Of a stretch of DNA of 64,000 bases, positions 26,473 through 35,080 are shown piece after piece. The translations under genes were made by a program, and so were the position numbers. This stretch comes from Sulfitobacter pontiacus (GTDB taxonomy: Bacteria; Pseudomonadota; Alphaproteobacteria; Rhodobacterales; Rhodobacteraceae): positions 2,257,501 to 2,321,500 of the forward strand of contig NZ_CP160849.1 in assembly GCF_040790665.1 (NCBI RefSeq), written 5' to 3'. Within the stretch, counting starts at the first letter, position 1. Each line of letters opens with the position of its first letter. The notes under the pieces were generated by a model. That model worked only from the letters and a program-made list of their open reading frames with translations. It did not search any database and was not told the DNA's origin.

Positions 26473-28221
26473 ATGACGGACAGTGCCCGTTCTCTCGGCT
26501 CTCGGCTCAGCGCGGTGTTGGCAGAGGTCTATCCCGATCTGGATGCCGACATCCTTTCCAGCAAGGTCCTTGATGCCTTCTGGCCCGAGGGGACGACGCG
26601 CCGCAAAAGAGGCCGGATTGCCGGCAATACGCTTTGGTCGGAACGGGATGCGCTGCTGATCACCTATGGCAACTCTATCGTGGACGGGGCGCATAAGCCG
26701 CTGGATTTGTTGAACGACTTTCTGCATCGCTACCTGCGCGGCACGTTGAACAGCGTGCATATCCTGCCGTTCTTCCCCTATACCTCTGACGACGGGTTTG
26801 CGGTGTCCGATTTTCGCGCGGTGAACCCGCAGCTTGGGGATTGGCCTGATATCAACCGCATCGCCGCCGATTTCACGCTGATGTCCGATCTGGTGCTGAA
26901 CCATGTGTCGAGCCAGGGGAACTGGTTCAACGCCTACCGTCAGGGGCAGGCCCCCTATGACAAGTTCTTTTTCGAAGCCTCGCCGCAGGATGATCTGCGC
27001 GAGGTGGTGCGCCCGCGGACGACGCCGCTGTTGCAAGAGGTAGAAACCTCAAGCGGCCCGCGCCACGTCTGGTGCACTTTCAGCCATGACCAGATCGACC
27101 TTGATTTCCGCAACCCCGAGGTGCTGCTTGAGTTTTTGCGGATCATTCGCCTGCATGTGGATAATGGCGTGCAGATCATCCGGCTGGATGCGGTGGCGTT
27201 CTTGTGGAAGCAGATCGGCACCCCGTCGATCCACCTGCCGCAAACCCATGCGATTATCCGGCTGATGCGGTTGCTGTGCGACTATGCGCCGGAAAAGATC
27301 ATCCTGCTGACCGAAACCAATGTGCCCAAGGCCGAAAACCTCAGCTATTTCGGGGCAGGGGACGAGGCTCATGCGATCTATAATTTCCCGCTGCCGCCGC
27401 TGATCTTGCATGCGATGATGTCGGGCAATGGGGCGCATCTACGGCGCTGGCAACGCACGATGCCGCCGGCCCCCATGGGCTGCGCCTATCTGAACTTTAC
27501 CGCCAGTCACGACGGAATCGGCATGCGCCCCGCCGAAGGGTTGCTGCCCGAGGATGAAAAACAACAGGTCATTGATACGGTGCTACAGGTCGGCGGGTTG
27601 GTATCGATGCGCAGCCTGCCCGACGGCGGGCAAAGCCCGTACGAGCTGAACACGACCTTTTACGATGCGCTGTCGCGGACGTTTAAGGGCGAGGATGACC
27701 ATCATCATGCACGGTTCATCTGTTCGCAGACCATCGTCATGTCGCTGGAGGGGATACCCGCCTTCTACATCCACGCCATGCTGGCGACACCCAATGATCA
27801 CGCGCAGGTCGAACATCGCGGGATGAGCCGCGCGATCAACCGACACCGATGGGATTATCCGAGCTTGCGCGACCAGCTGGCCGATGCGTCCAGCGCGCCG
27901 GCGCGCGTTTTGGGCGATCTGTCAGCGCGGCTAAAGGTGCGGCAGAAGCAAAAGGCGTTTCACCCCAATGCGACGCAATTCACCGTGAACCTGCAAGATG
28001 ACCGCGTGTTCGGCGTGTGGCGCCAAAGTCTGGACCGCAAACAGTCGATCTTTGCGCTGCACAACGTCAGCGACGCCTCTGTCGCGATTTCGGCGGCGGC
28101 GCTGAACCTGATCGAGGATCAACCCTGGCAGGACCTGATCAGCGGTGATTTGATTGACGCCAGCGCGGATCACATCACGCTGGCCCCCTATCAATGCATG
28201 TGGATCACCAACCGGTTCTGA
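26473..28221 (+). CDS. GH13_18 phosphorylase, probable glucosylglycerate phosphorylase
   Basis: 582 residues, sucrose-phosphorylase-like alpha-amylase family. Catalytic residues: nucleophile D239 (IIRLDAVAFLW), acid/base E281 (LLTETNVPKAEN), stabiliser D347 (TASHDGIGMRP). GH13_18 contains sucrose, sucrose-6-phosphate and glucosylglycerate phosphorylases. The convergent gpgS and gpgP genes favour glucosylglycerate, releasing glucose-1-phosphate and glycerate. ATG at 26473 is preferred over the longer frame from 26326 because the conserved protein begins there; AGGCAGGA is upstream. The 230-bp gap 26243-26472 shows no gene and no clear motif. Confidence 0.82.
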   Translation: MTDSARSLGSRLSAVLAEVYPDLDADILSSKVLDAFWPEGTTRRKRGRIAGNTLWSERDALLITYGNSIVDGAHKPLDLLNDFLHRYLRGTLNSVHILPFFPYTSDDGFAVSDFRAVNPQLGDWPDINRIAADFTLMSDLVLNHVSSQGNWFNAYRQGQAPYDKFFFEASPQDDLREVVRPRTTPLLQEVETSSGPRHVWCTFSHDQIDLDFRNPEVLLEFLRIIRLHVDNGVQIIRLDAVAFLWKQIGTPSIHLPQTHAIIRLMRLLCDYAPEKIILLTETNVPKAENLSYFGAGDEAHAIYNFPLPPLILHAMMSGNGAHLRRWQRTMPPAPMGCAYLNFTASHDGIGMRPAEGLLPEDEKQQVIDTVLQVGGLVSMRSLPDGGQSPYELNTTFYDALSRTFKGEDDHHHARFICSQTIVMSLEGIPAFYIHAMLATPNDHAQVEHRGMSRAINRHRWDYPSLRDQLADASSAPARVLGDLSARLKVRQKQKAFHPNATQFTVNLQDDRVFGVWRQSLDRKQSIFALHNVSDASVAISAAALNLIEDQPWQDLISGDLIDASADHITLAPYQCMWITNRF

Positions 28222-28245
28222 CCCTGCTGCCCGCGCGGCCCCTAG

Positions 28246-29466
28246 CTAGTTGTATTCTGCGTCATCCGCTGCGGCGGCCTCGCGCAGATTGGCAAGGAAC
28301 TCGGGCGCGGCGGCGTGGACGCGGTTCCATGTGGGGATAAAGGGGGTCTCGTGCGGGTTATCGAGAAAGAAGTGTCCCGCCCGCATGATATTCTCGGTAA
28401 AAAGCTCGATCGCGCGTTCTTCCTTGTGGCGGTCGATGCTCAGCCCGTTCATTTTGGCGTCGTTGTAATAGGCATCCAGCAGGTCTAGCGCACATCGATA
28501 ATAGGTCGCCTTGAGCGTGCGAAAGACATTGGGCGTGAACACCGTGCCGTCTGCCGCCAGCTTGCGGAAAATCGCCTTGCAGATGTCGGTGGACATGCGG
28601 TTCAACCCCGCATCGGCGTCGGCCTCGCTCAGATCTTGGTGCTTGTGGTCATAGTCGTCGGCGATTTCGACCTGACAGACCGATTTCGGCGCGAGGTTGC
28701 GCCATGCCTCTGACAGCACGCCGATCTCCAGCCCCCAGTCGGAGGGAATGCGCAGATCGGGCAAGATATTGGTGCGCATGGCAAATTCACCCGAGAGCGG
28801 ATAGCGGAAGGCGCGCAGGTAATCGATATAGTCACGGTCGCCCACGACCTTTTTCAGCGCGATCAGCAACGGGCTGACCAGCAGCCTCGTGACCCGCCCG
28901 TTCAGCTTGTCGCTGCCCACCCGCGCGTAATAGCCTTTGGCGACCTGATAGGGGAAATTCGCATTGGCGACGGGATAGATCAGCCGCGCCAGCAGGTCGT
29001 TGGTATAGGTCACGATATCGCAATCATGGATCGCCATCACCGCGCTGTCCTGACAGGCGATCAGATAGCCGAGCGAGGACCAGACATTCTTGCCCTTGCC
29101 TTGTTCCGCGGGGGCGAGGCCCATGTCTTTCAGCTGCGCGCCAAGCGCCAGCATCCGCGGGCTGTCGTTCCAGATCACGATGTGGTTCTGGTTGAGGCCC
29201 TTGAAGAACTCTTTCGCATGGCGGAACTGTGCCTCGTCGGCGCGGTCCAGACCGATGATGATGCGGTGCAGATAGCTGACCTTGGACAGCTCTGCCAGAA
29301 TGCGGGGCATCGCCTCGGTCTCTAGCTCGGAGTAGAGACAAGGCAGGATCAGCGCCATTTTGCGGGTCTGGGCGAACGTCTCGAGCTCGTAGGTCATTTC
29401 GTCCAGCGAGCGGGTGCGCAGATTGTGCAGGGTCGCGATATTTCCGTTTTGATGAAAATCAGCCAT
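28246..29466 (-). CDS. gpgS: Glucosyl-3-phosphoglycerate synthase
   Basis: 406 residues, GT-A fold retaining glycosyltransferase of the GT81 type. The metal-binding DxD is D148-C-D150 (MAIHDCDIVTY). GKGKNVWSSLGYL, PLSGEFAMRTNILPDLRIPSDWGLEIG and DYDHKHQDL match GpgS proteins, which transfer glucose from NDP-glucose to 3-phosphoglycerate. The product is dephosphorylated by GpgP, encoded 13 bp upstream, to give the compatible solute glucosylglycerate. The gene converges on the phosphorylase with only 24 bp between stops. Confidence 0.85.
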   Translation of the reverse strand: MADFHQNGNIATLHNLRTRSLDEMTYELETFAQTRKMALILPCLYSELETEAMPRILAELSKVSYLHRIIIGLDRADEAQFRHAKEFFKGLNQNHIVIWNDSPRMLALGAQLKDMGLAPAEQGKGKNVWSSLGYLIACQDSAVMAIHDCDIVTYTNDLLARLIYPVANANFPYQVAKGYYARVGSDKLNGRVTRLLVSPLLIALKKVVGDRDYIDYLRAFRYPLSGEFAMRTNILPDLRIPSDWGLEIGVLSEAWRNLAPKSVCQVEIADDYDHKHQDLSEADADAGLNRMSTDICKAIFRKLAADGTVFTPNVFRTLKATYYRCALDLLDAYYNDAKMNGLSIDRHKEERAIELFTENIMRAGHFFLDNPHETPFIPTWNRVHAAAPEFLANLREAAAADDAEYN

Positions 29467-29479
29467 GCTTTGTCATTCC

Positions 29480-30265
29480 TTAGTTCAGGTTAAGCCGCGT
29501 GATCAGGTCCAGCACGGCACCGTTCCATCCGGCAGGACCGGGGAGCGTGGTGCGGATGATCCGGCCGGTGTCCTCACCGGGCAGCGGGGGCAGGGGGTCG
29601 CGGTGCGGGTTGGCGACAATGACGCCAAAGTCGGCCGCTTGCAGCATCTCTATGTCATTGGGGGCATCGCCAAGCGCCAGCGTATGGCGCGGCGCAAAGG
29701 CGTCGGTCAGCGCGGCCATCTGGTCGGCTTTGGTGCGCCCGTAGGAAAGGGTCAGAAACCGTCCCCCTTCACGGGCATGGATACCGTGATCGTGCAGGGC
29801 GTCGATAAATGCGCCGCGCAACTCGGCGCTGCCCGACCAGATGCCGGGTTCTGAAAAGGCCCGCTCTGCCGCGTTGGCGGCGTCATTATGCGACAGGCCG
29901 GTGATCTGTGCGATCTGCGCCACCGTCATATCGCCGAACCCGCAAAACGGGTCGCGCAGCTCCGCAGGCAGGCTGTCGAGCGTTTGGCGCAGGCGCACGT
30001 AACTGTCCGTTTTGGGCATGTCGGTGCTGTCGGGCGGTAAAATACCGGCACCGTTTTCGATGATCGCGGGGCAGTGATCCCATGCCAGTTCGGCGCGAAT
30101 CTCTGCGATCTCGGGCGCGGTTTTCGAGCTCGCCAACACCACTGCGGCCCCGATATTGCGCAACGCGTCCAAGGCGGGGGTGGCCGCATCCCAGCGATAG
30201 GAACTATGTGACAGCAACGTGCCATCAAGGTCGGTAAACACCAGCAGGGGTAAAGACATAGCCAT
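29480..30265 (-). CDS. gpgP: Glucosyl/mannosyl-3-phosphoglycerate phosphatase (HAD-IIB)
   Basis: 261 residues, HAD type IIB. The nucleophile pair is D12/D14 in FTDLDGTLL, the Ser/Thr motif is VVLASSKTAPEI, and the metal motif is TLALGDAPNDIEML. IIENGAGILPP and EPGIWSG segments match the mannosyl-3-phosphoglycerate phosphatase family. It removes phosphate from glucosyl-3-phosphoglycerate made by the neighbouring synthase. The promoter of the two-gene unit should lie in the 300-bp divergent gap. Confidence 0.83.
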   Translation of the reverse strand: MAMSLPLLVFTDLDGTLLSHSSYRWDAATPALDALRNIGAAVVLASSKTAPEIAEIRAELAWDHCPAIIENGAGILPPDSTDMPKTDSYVRLRQTLDSLPAELRDPFCGFGDMTVAQIAQITGLSHNDAANAAERAFSEPGIWSGSAELRGAFIDALHDHGIHAREGGRFLTLSYGRTKADQMAALTDAFAPRHTLALGDAPNDIEMLQAADFGVIVANPHRDPLPPLPGEDTGRIIRTTLPGPAGWNGAVLDLITRLNLN

Positions 30266-30481
30266 AGATCAAGCGTGTGGTGCGGGATCGATTGTTGCAA
30301 CTGGGCACAGGTGTTCATCGCGCAGTTTGCATTGTTTTTCTAGCTTTTGCCTAAAAAATGTGCAGAAACTGGACTGCGTGGATGCGCACGTATAAATAGA
30401 ATCACATGGGCGATTTCAGGGGGGGGTGCGGTGTAAGAGAGGTCAGGTGACGTCGCGACCAAGGGCTCTGTTTTCACTCTG

Positions 30482-30510
30482 ACAATAATTTTTATTGTTG
30501 ACGTAAACAA
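30482..30510. promoter_or_regulatory. Paired inverted repeats, candidate operators of the XRE-cupin regulator
   Basis: Two overlapping palindromes: ACAATAA-ttt-TTATTGT (30482-30498) and TTGTT-gacgta-AACAA (30495-30510). The second contains TTGACG, a good -35 hexamer. They sit about 55-85 bp before the XRE-cupin start inside the 300-bp gap 30266-30565, which otherwise shows no gene. Autorepression is inferred. Confidence 0.45.
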
Positions 30511-30565
30511 AGTTGCGCGACAGTCTGAGCGCCAAGATACGCCAAAGCGTGCTTCGGGGGATTAT

Positions 30566-31216
30566 TTGTCAAAAACTGCGATACAGGCGGCGGCGCTTTC
30601 GCCGCCAGAGGGATTAGGCGACCGCATGCGGATGCAGCGTCACCGGATGGCGATGACATTGCAGCAGCTGTCGGCGGCCTCCGGTGTATCGGTGGGCTAT
30701 CTGAGCCAGGTGGAACGCGGCAACGCGACACCGACGCTTGGCACGCTCAGCCAGATCGCTGCCGCGCTTGACGTTGATGCGGATTTTTTCGTGCGGACCC
30801 CGCGCACGGTCGACAGCCTGACCCGCGGTGCCGCACGGCCCCGTTTTGCGGTGGCAGGATCGTCGATTGAATATGAACAGATCGGTGCCGAACGCGCGGG
30901 CCACGAGATGACATCCTATGTGATGAACGTCCCGCCCGGCTATGAATCCGAAACGGTGACCCATGTTGGCGAAGAGATCATCTATATCCTTGAGGGTGAG
31001 ATCTCGCAGATGGTTGGCGAACGGGAGTATCTGATGACGGCGGGCGACAGCCTGCATTATCTGGGTACCACGCCCCATTGCTGGGCCAACAGAACAGACC
31101 GGCAGGCCCGCATCTTATGGGTCGGTCGCATGAAATACGATAAGTCCGGGGAAATCGGACAGAGTGAGGCCGCGCCGGCAGAGAGCTCGCGCGAAATGTT
31201 ACCCCTCAGGCGTTAA
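30566..31216 (+). CDS. XRE-family regulator with C-terminal cupin domain
   Basis: 216 residues. HTH_3 domain at about 20-75 (GDRMRMQRHRMAMTLQQLSA, GVSVGYLSQVERGNATPTLGTLSQIA), cupin at about 130-200 (PPGYESETVTHVGEEIIYILEG, GDSLHYLGTTPHCWAN). Such regulators sense small metabolites through the cupin. TTG start with GGGGGA four bases upstream; ATG at 30626 is the alternative but would clip the HTH. It lies 70 bp upstream of dppA on the same strand, so it probably controls the peptide importer. Confidence 0.83.
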   Translation: MSKTAIQAAALSPPEGLGDRMRMQRHRMAMTLQQLSAASGVSVGYLSQVERGNATPTLGTLSQIAAALDVDADFFVRTPRTVDSLTRGAARPRFAVAGSSIEYEQIGAERAGHEMTSYVMNVPPGYESETVTHVGEEIIYILEGEISQMVGEREYLMTAGDSLHYLGTTPHCWANRTDRQARILWVGRMKYDKSGEIGQSEAAPAESSREMLPLRR

Positions 31217-31286
31217 CCCTATCGCCCTCATCGGCCCAGAGAGGCCGTGGGGAGATAACACTTTACCAACTAGGAGAGTAAATCGA

Positions 31287-32876
31287 ATGTCTTTCAAGAA
31301 TATCATGGCCACGGGCCTGCTGCTGAGCACGCTTGGCGTCGCGGCGCAGGCGCAGTCGCTGGTCTATTGCTCGGAAGGGTCGCCAGAAGGCTTTGACCCG
31401 GCCCTGTACACCGCAGGCACGACCTTTGATGCGTCCAGCCACCCGATCTACAACCGCTTGGCGGAATTCAAGGTCGGCACCACCGAAACCATTCCCGCGC
31501 TGGCCGAAAGCTGGGACGTGTCCGAAGACGGCAAGACCGTAACGTTCAAGCTGCGCAAAGGCGTCAAGTTTCACAGCAACGCCCAGTTCACGCCCACACG
31601 CGATTTTAACGCCGATGACGTGATCTTTAGCTTTGACCGTCAGGGCAACGCCGACAACCCCTACAACCAAGTATCGGGTGGCACCTGGGAATACTACGGT
31701 GCGATGTCGATGCCTGATCTGATCGAAAGCATCGAAAAGGTTGATGATTACACCGTTCAGTTCAACCTGACCCGCGCCGAAGCGCCGATCATTGCCAACA
31801 TGGCGATGGACTTTGCCTCGATCGTGTCCAAGGAATATGCCGACGCGATGCTGGAAGCCGGCACGCCGGAAATGCTGAACCAGGCACCTATCGGTACCGG
31901 CCCGTTCACCTTCCAAGCCTACCAGAAAGACGCCGTGATCCGTTACGTGCGCAACGACGAATACTGGGGTGACCCGGCGAAAGTCGAAGCGTTGATCTTT
32001 GCGATCACACCGGACGCCTCCGTGCGCTACCAGAAGGTACAAGCGGGCGAATGCCACGTCATGGCCTATCCGAACCCTGCGGACGTGCAGGCGATGAAAG
32101 ACGCCGAAGATGTCGTCGTGATGGAGCAAGAGGGCCTGAACGTGGGCTATCTGGCGTACAACACGCAGATGCCTCCGTTCGACAACGCCAATGTGCGTAA
32201 AGCCTTGAACATGGCGATCGACAAGCAAGCGATCATCGACGTGGTGTTCCAGGGCTCCGGCGAAATCGCGAAGAACCCGCTGCCGCCGACAATGTGGTCC
32301 TATAACGACGCGATCGAGGACGACAAATACGATCCGGAAGCCGCGAAAGCCGCGCTGGAAGCCGAAGGCGTATCCGACCTGACGCTGAAAATCTGGGCGA
32401 TGCCGGTACAGCGCCCCTATAACCCCAATGCCCGCCGTATGGCCGAGCTGATGCAGGAAGACTTCTCGAAGGTCGGTGTCGACGTAGAGATCGTGTCCTA
32501 CGAATGGGGTGAATACCTTGAGCGTTCCAAAGCGAAAGACCGCGATGGTGCCGTTCTGCTGGGGTGGACAGGTGACAACGGTGACCCCGACAACTTCCTT
32601 GCGGTTCTGCTGGGCTGTGACGGCGTAGAGAAATCCAACCGCGCACAATGGTGCAACGAAGAATTCGACGCGCTGGTTCAGGAAGCCAAGGTTCTGCCAA
32701 CACAAGAAGAGCGTGCGCCGCTGTATGAAAAAGCGCAGAAAATCTTCAAGGACCAAGCCCCTTGGGCCACCATCGCGCATTCGGTTGTTTACATGCCAAT
32801 GCGCCCCGAAGTTGAAAACTATGTTGTGCACCCGCTGGGTGGCCACATCTTCAACCAGGTTGGCCTGTCGCAATAA
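31287..32876 (+). CDS. dppA: Dipeptide ABC transporter binding protein
   Basis: 529 residues. A signal peptide (MSFKNIMATGLLLSTLGVAAQA) precedes QSLVYCSEGSPEGFDPALYTAGT. Segments such as PIGTGPF, TPDASVRYQKVQ, PVQRPYNPNARRMAE and GWTGDNGDPDNF closely follow E. coli DppA, so a dipeptide ligand is likely. TAGGAGAG lies 9 bp before the ATG at 31287; the longer frame from 31164 overlaps the regulator gene. A hairpin follows the stop, then the peptidase and membrane components. Confidence 0.9.
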   Translation: MSFKNIMATGLLLSTLGVAAQAQSLVYCSEGSPEGFDPALYTAGTTFDASSHPIYNRLAEFKVGTTETIPALAESWDVSEDGKTVTFKLRKGVKFHSNAQFTPTRDFNADDVIFSFDRQGNADNPYNQVSGGTWEYYGAMSMPDLIESIEKVDDYTVQFNLTRAEAPIIANMAMDFASIVSKEYADAMLEAGTPEMLNQAPIGTGPFTFQAYQKDAVIRYVRNDEYWGDPAKVEALIFAITPDASVRYQKVQAGECHVMAYPNPADVQAMKDAEDVVVMEQEGLNVGYLAYNTQMPPFDNANVRKALNMAIDKQAIIDVVFQGSGEIAKNPLPPTMWSYNDAIEDDKYDPEAAKAALEAEGVSDLTLKIWAMPVQRPYNPNARRMAELMQEDFSKVGVDVEIVSYEWGEYLERSKAKDRDGAVLLGWTGDNGDPDNFLAVLLGCDGVEKSNRAQWCNEEFDALVQEAKVLPTQEERAPLYEKAQKIFKDQAPWATIAHSVVYMPMRPEVENYVVHPLGGHIFNQVGLSQ

Positions 32877-32895
32877 CAGCGATGACAAAGCAATG

Positions 32896-32927
32896 GGGAC
32901 GGTGCATGTCGCGCCGTCCCTTCCTCT
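32896..32927 (+). terminator. Attenuator-like hairpin after dppA
   Basis: GGGACGG pairs with CCGTCCC, extended by inner G-C pairs around an 11-base loop, then TTCCTCT. The T-tract is imperfect, so it is more likely a partial terminator or a 3' stabilising hairpin than a full stop. It lies between dppA and the downstream dpp genes. Confidence 0.55.
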
Positions 32928-32968
32928 ATTCTAGGCCCCGGCCACGTTAACGAAAGGCGCAAGCCCCC

Positions 32969-34078
32969 GTGTCAAAGAACCTCTCTCAACGTCTTGCCGA
33001 CTATGCCGCTGTGGCCGCCGATCTGGGCGTCGATGCCGTGGCGCTGGTGCCCGGGCCCAATTTTTCGCGCGCTGTCGGCCAAAGCTTCATGAGCCACGAA
33101 CGCCCCTTTGTTCTGGTGATCCCTGCGGATAAACCTGCGGCGGTGCTCTTGCCGAACCTTGAACTGGGGAGCTGGGACATGGTCGGATTTGACGGCGCGG
33201 TGTTTGATTGGCGCGACCAGACCGGCTATGCCGATGCATTTGCCGCGCTGACGCAGCATTTGGGCATCACGTCGCTGGCGGTCGAAGGGCAGGTGATGCG
33301 CGTCTTCGTGCACCATGCGTTCAAAGACGCACAGCCCGATCTTACCATCACCGATGCCGAGCGCGAAATCTCGGCCCTGCGGATGATCAAAACCCCCGAG
33401 GATATCGCCGCCCTGCGCGCGGCGATCGGCATTTCCGAACGCGCCCTCCAGCGCACGCTGGACAGCGTCAAGCTGGGCCAGAGCGAGAAGCAGATCGAAC
33501 AGACGCTGGTGCAGGCGCTTTTCGCGGAAGGGGCGGATGACCTGTCCTTTGGTCCCATCGTGGCCGCCGCCGATGGCTCGGCCCGGCCCCATGCCCATGC
33601 GCGCGAGGATTACGCAGTCAAAGCGGGCGATGCGCTGCTGCTGGACTTTGGCGCGCGCAAGAACGGCTTTGCCGCCGACATTACCCGCACCGTTTTTCTG
33701 GATCACGTCACCGACGAGGGGCGCGATGTCTATGATACCGTGCTGCGCGCCAATATGGCAGGGCTTGCCGTGACCCGCGCGGGGGTGACCGCGCATGACA
33801 TCGACGATGCCGTGATCTCTGTGCTGGAAGCCTCGCCCTATGGGGACCGCATCCGCACCAAGACCGGCCACGGTCTGGGCCGCGAGGTCCACGAGGCCCC
33901 TTATATCATGCGGGGCAACCACATGACTTTACCCGCCGGAACGGTTTACACCAATGAACCCGGCCTCTACGAGATCGGAAATTTCGGCGTGCGCATCGAG
34001 GATGACGTGCTGATTACCGACGACGGCTATGAAACGCTGACCAACTTCCCCAAAGAGCTGATGGTGATAAAATGCTGA
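32969..34078 (+). CDS. M24-family Xaa-Pro peptidase/dipeptidase
   Basis: 369 residues. Creatinase-like N-terminal domain (about 1-125), then a pita-bread metallopeptidase domain with all five metal ligands: D226 (LLLDFGARKNG), D237 (ADITRT), H301 (GHGLGREVHEAP), E330 (TNEPGLY) and E344 (VRIEDDV). It would hydrolyse proline-containing di- or short peptides in the cytoplasm. It sits inside the dpp operon, between dppA and dppB, and overlaps dppB by 7 bp, pointing to imported peptides as substrate. GTG start. Confidence 0.88.
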   Translation: MSKNLSQRLADYAAVAADLGVDAVALVPGPNFSRAVGQSFMSHERPFVLVIPADKPAAVLLPNLELGSWDMVGFDGAVFDWRDQTGYADAFAALTQHLGITSLAVEGQVMRVFVHHAFKDAQPDLTITDAEREISALRMIKTPEDIAALRAAIGISERALQRTLDSVKLGQSEKQIEQTLVQALFAEGADDLSFGPIVAAADGSARPHAHAREDYAVKAGDALLLDFGARKNGFAADITRTVFLDHVTDEGRDVYDTVLRANMAGLAVTRAGVTAHDIDDAVISVLEASPYGDRIRTKTGHGLGREVHEAPYIMRGNHMTLPAGTVYTNEPGLYEIGNFGVRIEDDVLITDDGYETLTNFPKELMVIKC

Positions 34079-35079
34079 ACTATGTTCTGGGACGACTGCT
34101 GACGTTCATCCCGACTTTCATCGGGGTGACGCTGATCTCCTTCGGGTTCATCCGCGCGCTGCCGGGCGACCCCATCCAGGTGATGGCGGGCGAGCGCGGC
34201 ATCTCTGATGAACGCTATGCCCAACTGGCCAAACAATTCGGCTATGACCAGCCGATCTATGTCCAATTCTGGGACTATCTGACCGGCGTGCTCCAGGGCG
34301 ATCTGGGCAATAGCTTTGTCACCAAGCGCCCGGTGTTCGACGAATTCTTTACGCTCTTCCCAGCCACGCTTGAGCTGGCGGTCTGCGCGATGATCTTTGC
34401 CATCGCCCTTGGCCTTCCGGCGGGGGTGATTGCGGCGGTGAACCGGGGCAAGTTCTTTGACCGGGCGCTGATGTCCACGGCGCTGGTGGGCTATTCGATG
34501 CCGATCTTCTGGTGGGCGCTGCTGCTGATCATCGTCTTTTCGGGCCACCTGCAATGGACGCCTGTGTCGGGGCGGATTGATCTGCTGTATTACTTCCCCA
34601 ACCCCACCGGCTTTATGCTGATCGACAGTCTGGCGTCGGGGCAGAAGGGGGCGTTCCTGTCAGCGGTGCGCCATCTGGTTCTGCCAACGATCGTGCTGGG
34701 GACAATCCCGCTGGCCGTGATCGCACGCCAGACGCGGTCGGCCATGTTGGAGGTTCTGGGCGAGGATTACATCCGCACCGCCCGCGCCAAGGGCATGTCT
34801 CCGGGGCGGATCAACGGCATCCACGCCCTGCGTAACGCGCTGATCCCCGTGATCACCGTGATTGGTCTGTCGGTCGGCACATTGCTGGCCGGTGCGATCC
34901 TGACCGAAACCATCTTTAGCTGGCCGGGCATCGGCAAGTGGATGGTCGATAGTATTTTCCGCCGCGATTACCCCGTGGTTCAGGGCGGGCTGCTGCTGAT
35001 TGCTGTGATGGTGATGGTCGTGAACCTGACCGTCGACATGCTTTACGGCGTCATCAACCCCAAAATCAGAAAGCGATAA
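34072..35079 (+). CDS. dppB: Dipeptide ABC transporter permease DppB
   Basis: 335 residues, six membrane helices. The N-terminal MLNYVLGRLLTFIPTFIGVTLISF helix and RALPGDPIQVMAG segment are typical DppB/OppB, and the EAA loop is IRTARAKGMSPGRINGIHALRNALIPV. It forms the channel with DppC, encoded 1 bp downstream. The start overlaps the peptidase stop. Confidence 0.92.
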   Translation: MLNYVLGRLLTFIPTFIGVTLISFGFIRALPGDPIQVMAGERGISDERYAQLAKQFGYDQPIYVQFWDYLTGVLQGDLGNSFVTKRPVFDEFFTLFPATLELAVCAMIFAIALGLPAGVIAAVNRGKFFDRALMSTALVGYSMPIFWWALLLIIVFSGHLQWTPVSGRIDLLYYFPNPTGFMLIDSLASGQKGAFLSAVRHLVLPTIVLGTIPLAVIARQTRSAMLEVLGEDYIRTARAKGMSPGRINGIHALRNALIPVITVIGLSVGTLLAGAILTETIFSWPGIGKWMVDSIFRRDYPVVQGGLLLIAVMVMVVNLTVDMLYGVINPKIRKR

Positions 35080-35080
35080 C

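Noticed and set aside
31263-32888. A 541-residue open frame antisense to dppA
   Set aside because: dppA matches its family end to end. The antisense frame has the typical His/Arg/Val-rich shadow composition.
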